In this document: piece after piece, positions 1-6,852 of the stretch
Layout: the number at the start of each line of letters is the position of its first letter
Position numbering within the stretch: the stretch's first letter is position 1
NCBI GenBank assembly: GCA_016839635.1
Contig: JAEOTV010000258.1
Coordinates: 1 to 9,036 of the forward strand
DNA length: 9,036 bases
Source of the DNA: Promethearchaeota archaeon
GTDB taxonomy: Archaea; Asgardarchaeota; Lokiarchaeia; Sigynarchaeales; SOKP01
Direction of reading: 5' to 3'
The notes under the pieces: generated by a model
Seen by the model: the letters and a program-made list of their open reading frames with translations, nothing else
The model's database searches: none
Told to the model about the DNA's origin: nothing
Program-made: the position numbers and the translations under genes

Positions 1-481
1 CAAATAAATCAAGTAAATATTGTAACTGTAAATCCTTGATAACATTTTTCATTGTTGCTTTTCCCAATGGAGTGACTTTAATTATTCCTAACTCCTCAAA
101 AACCCTTAAATAATCATTATTAATTAATAATTGAACATCAGATTCCCAGAGTTCAGCAAAAATCTCTTTTAAATCCTCGATTTTTATATTTTCATCAACT
201 TCCTTACTTAATGCTATTATTAGGGCTAAAATTCCGTACTGTGAAGGAGTAATATTATCATCTTTCCCATCTGAGGTTAGAATATAATATTGTTGTTCAA
301 GAAATTTTGTTTTAATAAGTTCAAAACCTACATTTCTCAAATTCGAATAAACATCGCTTATGATTTGTTCAAAATTGAACTCTCTACTTAAATTTCTAAG
401 ATCTTCTTCTCTAATTACCTTTTGAGGATTTGTTAAAATAATTTTAGTAATGTTTCTTACAATATCATTAATTTTATTCAT
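1..481 (-). CDS. KITE/MAGE-like tandem winged-helix protein, partial (N-terminal 160 aa)
   Basis: Open reading frame from an ATG at 481-479 that runs off the left edge without a stop; 160 residues are visible. The predicted pattern is two winged helices. The first, about residues 5-70, has helices near IVRNITKIIL and REEDLRNL, a recognition-type helix near ISDVYSNLRN and a strand pair GFELIKTKF / QQYYILTS. The second, about 79-140, has QYGILALIIALSK, then IKIEDLKEIFAEL, then FEELGIIKVTPLG. This order resembles the MAGE/Nse3 homology domain and ScpB, the KITE proteins that partner SMC subunits. That is recognition by eye, not a search result. The gene starts one base after the stop of the SMC-like gene upstream, so the two are probably translationally coupled, which fits an SMC-KITE pair. 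Alternative: a transcription factor with two winged helices. The coding call is firm; the family call is moderate. Confidence 0.8.
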   Translation of the reverse strand, partial: MNKINDIVRNITKIILTNPQKVIREEDLRNLSREFNFEQIISDVYSNLRNVGFELIKTKFLEQQYYILTSDGKDDNITPSQYGILALIIALSKEVDENIKIEDLKEIFAELWESDVQLLINNDYLRVFEELGIIKVTPLGKATMKNVIKDLQLQYLLDLF

Positions 482-482
482 T

Positions 483-488
483 TCACCT
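483..488 (-). promoter_or_regulatory. Ribosome binding site overlapping the stop of the upstream gene
   Basis: Minus-strand AGGTGA occupies 488-483 and contains the TGA stop of the SMC-like gene. It is followed by one A and then the ATG at 481. It matches the usual anti-Shine-Dalgarno complement, but the spacing is unusually short. Reinitiation by terminating ribosomes is the simplest reading. Confidence 0.45.
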
Positions 489-2045
489 GACATCGAAATC
501 ACTCTCTTGTAATAATACAATTTTTAATTTTTTAATTTCTTTTTTTAATTCTAAGTTTGAAAGGATAAAGACTAAATTAATTCCTGATAGAATATCATCC
601 CTTTCGAAGAGTGGTAAAATTTTTCTAATTGTTCTATATATAGATCCTGCTTTATTATATTTCCTTAAAATTGAAATGTTTGAAAAAATAATATTTTCAC
701 TTTTCGTTTGAAGTTTTATTGAGATATAAAATACAATGATGAAAAAGATTTTTTCTGGAGTAGTCAATTCTTCGAAATTAACTTGTTTTTTATCACTCCT
801 GATGAATTTTATATTAATGAAAAAGCGCTTGTTATCAGCATTTAAGATAAATCTAAATTGAGTCATTAAATTAATCTCTGATAGAAATTTATTAGTAAAA
901 GATTCTATTTCGTTAATAACATTTTCCAAATTTGTAAATTGTTCGAAATAATTGATAGTTTCCTTTTCATTTACTGTGATAGCAAGTTCTGATTCATGAT
1001 TTTTAATAGAATTATCTAACTCTTTTAATTGTTGAATGATTAATGATAAATCGTCAGCATTCTGAGGATTATAAAATTCTTTTGGAATTATTATCTGTTC
1101 CAATTCAATATCTACTTTTTCAATATCCTCCTTAATAACTTGCAAGGGTTTGAGTGATTTTAAATGATTTAAATCAAGATCGCCGATTAATGTATTTTCA
1201 CTATCTCTAATTTCTTTTTTTAATTCAGATTGGAGTTCATTAATTCTTTTTTCTTCATTATTGATTATATCTAAGAATTTTTCATAATCTAATCTATAAC
1301 TTTCAAAGATTGGTTTTAATTCTTCTAGTTTTAATTGAGTCTGATTTTTTTTTGACTTAATTTTGGTAATTTCAAATTGAATGTCTTTTGCTATGTTTTG
1401 AAAATTTTTTATTTTTTCAGCATTTGTTAAATTGTTTCTGGAGTCTTCACCTGTATTAATTGACTCATTTTTTGTTTCTTGGGTATCTTGAGCCATTTCT
1501 CGTGTGATTCTATTAATTTGATTAAAACATTGTTTTTTTTGATTAGTAAATTCTTGAATTTTTATATTGAATTCTTCTATTTTAGTTTTAATTTGATCAA
1601 CTTGGTTTTTCCGCTGAAGATAATCTTCTTCTAGAAATTTTAATTTTTTATTGTTATTAATTAAGGATTCATTCAATTTTTTCAATAAATCTGTAATAGC
1701 TGTTTTATTCCTTGATTCTTTATAAAATTCTGATACTTCTAATTCGTTTAATAACAGATCTTTTCTTTTTAATAGAGTTTTATATCTAAAAATAAGAATT
1801 AGACGCTGTATAATCTCATTGAATTGAGAAGAGATATTTATATTTTTCGATACTATTTTACGATATTCATGAATGTAATCTAATAATTTTAAAGCATTTA
1901 CTAATTTATGATATATTTTTGATTCTTCTTGTAAAATCGTAATAAATTTTTCAATAGAAATTATATTCAAATCTTTAGAAATATCAATAAATAAATCATT
2001 TTTATATTTATTCAATAAATCTTTCTTAATTTTTCCATGAATCAA
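483..2045 (-). CDS. SMC/Rad50-like coiled-coil protein with degenerate ATPase motifs
   Basis: 520 codons from a TTG at 2045-2043 to a TGA stop; the true N-terminus probably lies upstream (see 2046-2111). The layout is that of a miniature SMC or Rad50. An N-terminal beta segment ends in IHGKIKKDLL, where a Walker A loop would sit. Next come helices (30-105), a coiled coil (about 115-183), a polar hinge-like loop (184-208), a second coiled coil (209-284) and a C-terminal half-domain (about 385-515). In that half-domain FEELTTPEK (424-432) sits where LSGGEK is expected, NIIFSNISIL (451-460) where the Walker B D-E is expected, and INLVFILSNLEL (489-500) where the final strand and His loop occur. 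The lysine of Walker A and the D/E of Walker B are not evident, so ATP hydrolysis is unlikely. This is an inferred homology. The next gene is KITE-like, which supports it. Alternative: an unrelated coiled-coil protein. Confidence 0.85.
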   Translation of the reverse strand: MIHGKIKKDLLNKYKNDLFIDISKDLNIISIEKFITILQEESKIYHKLVNALKLLDYIHEYRKIVSKNINISSQFNEIIQRLILIFRYKTLLKRKDLLLNELEVSEFYKESRNKTAITDLLKKLNESLINNNKKLKFLEEDYLQRKNQVDQIKTKIEEFNIKIQEFTNQKKQCFNQINRITREMAQDTQETKNESINTGEDSRNNLTNAEKIKNFQNIAKDIQFEITKIKSKKNQTQLKLEELKPIFESYRLDYEKFLDIINNEEKRINELQSELKKEIRDSENTLIGDLDLNHLKSLKPLQVIKEDIEKVDIELEQIIIPKEFYNPQNADDLSLIIQQLKELDNSIKNHESELAITVNEKETINYFEQFTNLENVINEIESFTNKFLSEINLMTQFRFILNADNKRFFINIKFIRSDKKQVNFEELTTPEKIFFIIVFYISIKLQTKSENIIFSNISILRKYNKAGSIYRTIRKILPLFERDDILSGINLVFILSNLELKKEIKKLKIVLLQESDFDVR

Positions 2046-2111
2046 TGTGAATCTGTCTTGAATTGGTATTTCTGTCGAACCGATGGATATATTTAGGTTA
2101 GTTTTTTGAAT
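2046..2111 (-). other. Probable N-terminal coding extension of the SMC-like gene, with a non-standard start
   Basis: The frame of the SMC-like gene stays open above the TTG at 2045 back to the TAA at 2138-2136 that ends the preceding gene. Codons 2111-2046 encode 22 residues beginning IQKTNLNISIG and ending IPIQDRFT. Joined to the next residues this gives beta strand, turn, then RFTLIHGK, the expected approach to a Walker A loop in SMC, RecF and Rad50 proteins. No ATG, GTG or TTG occurs in frame between the TAA and 2045. An ATT at 2111-2109 sits 7 bases after AAAGGGAT, whereas the TTG has no visible ribosome site. Possibilities are an ATT start, an ATG changed or misread to ATT, or the conservative TTG start. 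The extended protein would be 542 aa. Confidence 0.55.
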
Positions 2112-2116
2112 GTGTA

Positions 2117-2124
2117 ATCCCTTT
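2117..2124 (-). promoter_or_regulatory. Candidate ribosome binding site for the SMC-like gene
   Basis: Minus-strand AAAGGGAT at 2124-2117, with its GGG seven bases before the ATT at 2111. It is the only purine-rich Shine-Dalgarno-like element in the 97 bases between the preceding stop and the TTG, and so favours the upstream start. Confidence 0.4.
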
Positions 2125-2135
2125 CTTGATTTTAA

Positions 2136-3176
2136 TTATAGATCGTCAAAATGATTTTTATATTCCTTATACTCCTTTTCTTTTTTCTTCTTTCTTTCTC
2201 TTATTATATCAATAGGATCAGTATCATCGTCTTTTTGAATCATATATTTTTCATCAAAGCTTTTTTCAAATTGAGATTTAAATTTTTTAATTTTTTCAGA
2301 GACTTCTTCACTAATTTCGATTTCTTTTTCCATGTTTGAGTCTGTTGATATATCTGTTAATTTTTCTCTACTTTTCTTCCGTCTCAATCTCTTAAATTCA
2401 CTTTCTGAGAGTTTTAAGTAATCTTGATACGTTTTTTTTTGTTCCTCTTGTGTTTTTTTTAATTTTTCTAACTCTTCTTTCTCTTTTATCCTTTTTCTGA
2501 ATTCTTTTTTAGAATCTAATTCTTTTTGGGTCAATTGACTATCAATAATTTTTAAAAAGTCGTTAAATGCTAAAGTTGGATTCTTTTTGAAAAATTCTTT
2601 ATAATCTCTTACCATATCTGGATCTGTATCATTAGGGATTTTTTTCAATTCTTTCTCGAATCTTACTTGTAATAATTCTTGAAAATAAATTCCAATTTTT
2701 TCTACTGATTTCAGAAAAATAGTATTATGATTTAATGAATCTAAAAGCTCTAACCATTGTGAAATTTCAATTGAAGGAATAAAAGAAACATTATCGATGA
2801 TTTTACTAATCTTTTTTTCTTCTATAAAAAATAATCCAATTAATTTTGTATTTTCTTCATTTAGTGTAAATTTTTTTAAGTTTTCTTTAAAATTTTCTTT
2901 ATATTTTCTAATCAAATGGTCTTGAAAATCTAAGAATTTATTTAGATTTGTTTTTGAAACTAAATTCAATTTGTCATTAATATTCTTTATTAATTCTTGT
3001 ATGATTTCTATTTGAGAAAGAAACTTCTCATCCTTAAATTCATTTTCAAGGATATGTATAGTTTTTGAAATTTTGTTAGAGGAATCGTTCAATTGATTAA
3101 TTTTTATCTGAAGTTTTTCAATTGGGATAGTAAATTCCTTAATTTTATCCAGATCAAATATTTGGTTATTACTCAT
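2136..3176 (-). CDS. Cysteine-free, highly charged coiled-coil protein of unknown function
   Basis: 346 aa from an ATG (3176-3174) to TAA. I recognise no family. Residues 10-125 are mostly helical with heptad-like hydrophobic spacing, and 131-175 form a less charged segment holding the only tryptophan (W141). Residues 217-346 are extremely rich in Lys and Glu, with a basic cluster RLRRKKSREK at 263-272 and another at 326-333. There is no cysteine. A short motif DTDP followed by an arginine 4-5 residues later occurs twice (183-190 and 318-326). No signal peptide or membrane segment is seen. It lies between the AAA+ gene and the SMC-like gene, in the same frame as the latter. It might be an adaptor or filamentous partner of either. 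A kleisin-type linker role is conceivable, but no terminal winged helix is visible. No strong ribosome site precedes the ATG. Confidence 0.85.
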   Translation of the reverse strand: MSNNQIFDLDKIKEFTIPIEKLQIKINQLNDSSNKISKTIHILENEFKDEKFLSQIEIIQELIKNINDKLNLVSKTNLNKFLDFQDHLIRKYKENFKENLKKFTLNEENTKLIGLFFIEEKKISKIIDNVSFIPSIEISQWLELLDSLNHNTIFLKSVEKIGIYFQELLQVRFEKELKKIPNDTDPDMVRDYKEFFKKNPTLAFNDFLKIIDSQLTQKELDSKKEFRKRIKEKEELEKLKKTQEEQKKTYQDYLKLSESEFKRLRRKKSREKLTDISTDSNMEKEIEISEEVSEKIKKFKSQFEKSFDEKYMIQKDDDTDPIDIIRERKKKKEKEYKEYKNHFDDL

Positions 3177-3225
3177 AATCTATATTAATAAAAATGTAAT
3201 AAGATTGTTCTATATTTAATTTTCT

Positions 3226-4335
3226 TTAAATTTCGGGGGGTCCAGATATGGTTCTTTTATTCTCAATAGATCTACTTGTACGATTTGTTTTTTGTTTTGC
3301 ATCACTTAAGATGTCTTGTCTTTCAACATGAATGGCAGTACCACCAACTAATTTCAAGGAATTATAAAAAATATCATAAGTTAAAAGTTCTGTATTTATT
3401 GCTTTTAATAATGCTACTCTTGTTCCCCTTTCAATGTCAGACCCAGAATATCCATATGTTAAAGCTAAAAGTCCTTCTAATTTATTTTTTTTATAAAATT
3501 CTGTCCATAAAAGATTGCTATCAAATTCAGATATAACATGTCCTAGTTTAGCTTCTAAATCTTTTGAAATTACGAGAATTTCTTTATATTCATTGTTTAA
3601 ATTTGAAAAGATAGACTCATCAACTCCAATTTTCGCATTTTGTAGTTTATTCATGAATGATTCGATAATTTTTTTTCTTAACTGGAAGTCTGGGAAATCA
3701 AATTTAAAATGAAATGTAAAACGGCGCCAAATTGCTGAATCTAGTTGATGCTGATGATTAGTAGCCCCAAAAATTGCTAGCGGAACTCCTTCATAATTTA
3801 TTTTATCTATAACTTGTAGAAAAGAAATTACTGCTCGTTTAATTTCTCCAACCTCATGGATATTTGATCTTTCAGAGCCAATAGCGTCAATTTCATCGAA
3901 AAATAATATAAAAGCCCCTCGTTCTTTAGCAATTTCAGCTGCGAGTTCAACAACTCCTCGAATATTTTTAATAGTATCTCCAAGTAGAGGAGATACAAGC
4001 CTATCGGATTCTACAACACATACAGGGATATCATGTTCCTTAGCAAAACCTCTTGTTAAAGAAGTTTTTCCTGTTCCAGGTGGTCCATATAGAAGTACAG
4101 TTAGATTTGGAGTTAGCTTGGTATTTTTTAATTGTTCAGTAAATTCGTCATATTTTTTTAAAGCTTTAAAAAAATCATTTAAAATTTCTTTTTTAATTTC
4201 ATTTCCTAAAATATCATCTACCTTTTCTTTAATATCTGAAGGAAAATAAACCGCACCATATTTTCCAAGTCGTTCTTTTATAACGTCGTCAGAAAATATA
4301 ATATTTTCTTCTTTTTCAGTTTTAGGTTTGCTCAT
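3226..4335 (-). CDS. AAA+ ATPase of the CDC48/spastin/katanin-like class
   Basis: 369 aa from an ATG (4335-4333) to TAA. The single AAA+ module has Walker A GPPGTGKT at 84-91, Walker B FILFFDEID at 142-150 (D147, E148), sensor 1 ATN at 191-193 and two arginines in SAIWRRF (R204, R205) at the usual arginine-finger position. It also has the lid motif GYSGSDIE at 295-302. These identify an active ATPase of the classical AAA clade, which normally remodels or unfolds proteins or polymers as a hexameric ring. Two oddities are visible. The pore-loop-1 position, normally aromatic-hydrophobic-Gly, reads LLG (117-119). About 55 residues (231-289) separate the helix after the arginine fingers from GYSGSD, longer than usual for Vps4, katanin or CDC48. 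The N-terminal 70 residues show no obvious MIT or CDC48-N domain. The charged C-tail after 340 looks disordered. It is the only clear ATPase in the operon and probably its motor. Confidence 0.95.
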   Translation of the reverse strand: MSKPKTEKEENIIFSDDVIKERLGKYGAVYFPSDIKEKVDDILGNEIKKEILNDFFKALKKYDEFTEQLKNTKLTPNLTVLLYGPPGTGKTSLTRGFAKEHDIPVCVVESDRLVSPLLGDTIKNIRGVVELAAEIAKERGAFILFFDEIDAIGSERSNIHEVGEIKRAVISFLQVIDKINYEGVPLAIFGATNHQHQLDSAIWRRFTFHFKFDFPDFQLRKKIIESFMNKLQNAKIGVDESIFSNLNNEYKEILVISKDLEAKLGHVISEFDSNLLWTEFYKKNKLEGLLALTYGYSGSDIERGTRVALLKAINTELLTYDIFYNSLKLVGGTAIHVERQDILSDAKQKTNRTSRSIENKRTISGPPEI

Positions 4336-4341
4336 TATACT

Positions 4342-4345
4342 TCAC
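4342..4345 (-). promoter_or_regulatory. Ribosome binding site for the AAA+ gene
   Basis: Minus-strand GTGA within AAAAAGTGAAG, six bases before the ATG at 4335. It lies in the 19-base gap after the stop of the upstream gene. It is a partial match to the GGTGA complement and supports this ATG. Confidence 0.4.
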
Positions 4346-4354
4346 TTTTTTATA

Positions 4355-5662
4355 TTAATTCTTTTTATTTTTATCTTCAAATCTTTCACAATAATATGCA
4401 ATTTCATTAATAAACTCTTTAAGATTATCAATTTGGGATCCAATAAAATTAAAAATTTCCTTTCGATATTGAACTGAATCTCGAATTTTCATCTTATCTA
4501 ATCCCAAATAATTCGGAAAACATATAAGTTTCATTAAATATGGAAGTACTTTTTCATTCGTTTGCAAATCCTTAAAAATTGCATAGAATATGTTTTCTTC
4601 AGATAATTTCCATTTTAGGATACCCATATAAATCAAGAAAGAAAAATTCATTGAAATCCAATTAATTAATTCCTTTGAAAGAAAACCTCGTCTTTGAGAA
4701 GCAAAGGCTAAATAATATAGTATTAAAGTTTCATTACTTAGTTGTGGATAATATCTTATTGTTCCATCAGATTGCTTATTATCTCGTAAAAAATTATTTT
4801 CCAATAATAATTCAACAAAATCTTTCTTTGGAGCTAAAAATATTCCATCAAGTAAGCGTAATCCAATACGCTCAGCAATTTTTTCTATAGCTTCTTCTTC
4901 AGGATTCGCAATCGAATCAACATAAGGAAGGAATATATCATTTTTTAAGATCATTGGAATTTCGTGATTTTCCCTTTCTGGAAATTCTCCAAAATTAGGA
5001 TCCAAGTTATAAAGAGATGTTATATTGTTAATTATTTGGTATACCTTTGGAGATATACCAGGAATTTCGAAATAATCGGGACTTTCTAATTTTTCTCGAT
5101 AGAATGTATGAGGTTGTAAAATATGTCGTTGACATTCATAAAAATCGATAGATTCTTGGAGTAGTTTATTGTATATCATTCTAAGGTTTGCTCCTCTTGG
5201 TAATAATTTACTCTCAATGAATTTAACCAATTGAAATAAGTAAGTATTTTCTAAATTTAATTCATCTGGATTTGTTATATGACGCAACACATTTAAAGCA
5301 TCAACAGATTCATGAAGAAAATCTAATATATAGTCTTTAATATCTATTATAGGAATATTATCCCTATATTTGATAATGAAATCTTTAATAATATCATAAA
5401 CATTTGATCTATACATAGCCGAAAATTCAGAAAGTGCTCTAACTTTACGAATATTTCTTTTTTCTTCTTCCTGACGAATTTTATCTAAAACTTCGGTATC
5501 TAATAATAAATCTGCATCTAAATCTATAATTATTCTTCTTGTTTCTCTAAGAATAGGACGCATATGACTGATAAAAGTCAGGTATCTTGGTAAGATATCT
5601 GTCCATTTTTCTCTCTTTCTTCCTGGTTTTACAGCTCTCGTAGATTTTTTTTTATAACTCAT
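4355..5662 (-). CDS. Unknown 435 aa helical protein with a basic N-terminal tail
   Basis: 435 aa from an ATG (5662-5660) to TAA, starting 21 bases after the preceding stop. I do not recognise the family. The first 20 residues are strongly basic (KKKSTRAVKPGRKREK, 4-19), a typical nucleic-acid-binding or disordered tail. The rest is mostly helical and compact with scattered aromatics. There are no membrane segments and only three cysteines (177, 381, 425), with no zinc pattern. Residues 255-350 could contain a winged helix: ERIGLRLLDGIF, then FVELLLENNFLRDN, a short turn with DGTIRYYPQL, then a helix beginning ETLILYYLAF. No enzymatic motif is seen. It lies just upstream of the AAA+ gene and could be a substrate adaptor or structural subunit for it. 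The size is near that of MukF- or JetA-type kleisins, but I see no sequence support for that. Confidence 0.88.
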   Translation of the reverse strand: MSYKKKSTRAVKPGRKREKWTDILPRYLTFISHMRPILRETRRIIIDLDADLLLDTEVLDKIRQEEEKRNIRKVRALSEFSAMYRSNVYDIIKDFIIKYRDNIPIIDIKDYILDFLHESVDALNVLRHITNPDELNLENTYLFQLVKFIESKLLPRGANLRMIYNKLLQESIDFYECQRHILQPHTFYREKLESPDYFEIPGISPKVYQIINNITSLYNLDPNFGEFPERENHEIPMILKNDIFLPYVDSIANPEEEAIEKIAERIGLRLLDGIFLAPKKDFVELLLENNFLRDNKQSDGTIRYYPQLSNETLILYYLAFASQRRGFLSKELINWISMNFSFLIYMGILKWKLSEENIFYAIFKDLQTNEKVLPYLMKLICFPNYLGLDKMKIRDSVQYRKEIFNFIGSQIDNLKEFINEIAYYCERFEDKNKKN

Positions 5663-5683
5663 TTTTTTATTCTTATTTCATCT

Positions 5684-6823
5684 TTATTCTTCATCATATC
5701 CAACTAGAACTTCAGTAAATATATTAGAAATTTCAATAAATATAGGAATCTCAACTCGACATAAATTCCCCAGTATCCATTTATTTACATCCTTAAGAAG
5801 AAATCTTATTTGACTATGGATCTTCTTATTAATTTCTGAATCAATTATTTTTGATAGCCATAATCCTCCTCCTATTCGATATGCAATGATTTTAATGAGA
5901 GGTTCAAATAAAGGTTCTAAAACTTGTTTCATCATCCAGGATTTTGGAATAACACTCATATTTTTCTCATTAAAATTTGGATCATTTAAAACTGGGTTAG
6001 TCTCATCAATCCTTAATTTAGGCATGAAACTTAATAATAAAACTAAAGCTAAGATTGCTGAAATTCCATTGATTGTATAAGAGCCCCCAATTTTTTCAAG
6101 ATCATCTCTATTTATAGCAATATTTGCTAAAAACATACATATGAAAACGTTTCTATCAAAATTGTCTGAAACATAGGCATATCCTAGTTCTTGATCAATG
6201 ATTAAATATTTTTCTTCAAGAATTTGTATAATCTCATCTGGAAATGTATAGAATAAATAAATCTTTTCTTCGCTTCTTCTTATGTCTTTTTCAATTACAA
6301 GTTCTTTAGACACGAGGCCAAACATATTAATAAGTTCTTCAAGTTGTTTTTTTACATAATGGCGTGGTTTATTTGGATCTCCAAACATGGCAAAAAATTG
6401 ATGATCAACGATATGAAAGTCATTTCTCTTGCTAAATGCCTCAACTATTCTATCTATTATTGGTCCTTGACTTCCAGATGCTATAGCTTTTGCTTTAGAA
6501 GTTACAAATCCATTTAAAAGTTCATTAATTATAAAATCTTGCTCATGAGTTCTAGATTTTAAAATTTTTTCAAACGCTTCTGAGAAATTCTCGGTGTTTG
6601 GGAAAAAAGCATTTTGAATCTTATCATTAATTGAATTTAGAAGTATATCTCCATTGTTTTTTGGAAAATGAAGCTTCATATTATTTAATCTTTGAATTAA
6701 AGCTTCTTTTGCCCCAGGTATGTTCTCTACATCTCTTTTTTGTAGTTCCTCTATTGCTTTTTCAAGTCCATCTTGTAAATTTCTTAACAACTCTTTCCAG
6801 GTTGTATCTTGAGTTTCTGCCAT
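5684..6823 (-). CDS. Unknown 379 aa protein with a possible winged helix and a hydrophobic segment
   Basis: 379 aa from an ATG (6823-6821) to TAA. I do not recognise the family. Residues 1-115 are helical and amphipathic. Residues 122-195 follow a winged-helix pattern: IIDRIVEAFSK, then HQFFAMFGD, then a likely recognition helix HYVKKQLEELINMFGLV, then a charged hairpin RRSEEK flanked by strands KELVIEK and IYLFYTF. A hydrophobic stretch at 251-267 (INGISAILALVLLLSFM) is just about long enough for one membrane span, but it sits between soluble-looking helices and could equally be a buried core helix. Residues 290-375 are helical with an aromatic core. There is no signal peptide. A good ribosome site precedes the start. 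The winged helix would suit DNA binding or protein-protein docking. There is no catalytic motif. Confidence 0.88.
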   Translation of the reverse strand: MAETQDTTWKELLRNLQDGLEKAIEELQKRDVENIPGAKEALIQRLNNMKLHFPKNNGDILLNSINDKIQNAFFPNTENFSEAFEKILKSRTHEQDFIINELLNGFVTSKAKAIASGSQGPIIDRIVEAFSKRNDFHIVDHQFFAMFGDPNKPRHYVKKQLEELINMFGLVSKELVIEKDIRRSEEKIYLFYTFPDEIIQILEEKYLIIDQELGYAYVSDNFDRNVFICMFLANIAINRDDLEKIGGSYTINGISAILALVLLLSFMPKLRIDETNPVLNDPNFNEKNMSVIPKSWMMKQVLEPLFEPLIKIIAYRIGGGLWLSKIIDSEINKKIHSQIRFLLKDVNKWILGNLCRVEIPIFIEISNIFTEVLVGYDEE

Positions 6824-6828
6824 ATCTT

Positions 6829-6834
6829 TCCCTT
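6829..6834 (-). promoter_or_regulatory. Ribosome binding site for the 379 aa gene
   Basis: Minus-strand AAGGGA at 6834-6829, with six bases between the last G and the ATG at 6823. It lies in the 29-base gap after the zinc-ribbon gene and confirms the chosen start. Confidence 0.5.
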
Positions 6835-6852
6835 AGTATCTAATAGAGATTT

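Noticed and set aside
1..2111. Wadjet (JetABCD) or MksBEF/MukBEF system
   Set aside because: The SMC-like protein is far too short and lacks Walker A and B residues, no kleisin is recognised, and no JetD-like gene is in the window. Distant kinship is left open in the findings.
2046..2135. Terminator or structured RNA between the coiled-coil and SMC-like genes
   Set aside because: No stable GC stem followed by a U run could be drawn, and the stretch is better explained as coding for the N-terminus of the SMC-like protein.
3181..3225. Internal promoter in the 49-base gap before the coiled-coil gene (ATTAAATATA at 3220-3211)
   Set aside because: The match is the kind expected by chance in DNA this AT-rich, the spacing gives no clear start site, and the neighbours look co-transcribed.
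3235..3240. Run of six C on the minus strand near the end of the AAA+ gene, as a frameshift or slippage site
   Set aside because: It lies only a few codons before the stop, after all conserved motifs, and there is no downstream structure or alternative frame of interest.
3226..4335. Vps4-type ESCRT disassembly ATPase
   Set aside because: No MIT domain is visible at the N-terminus, no ESCRT-III-like gene is recognised nearby, and the pore-loop aromatic is missing.
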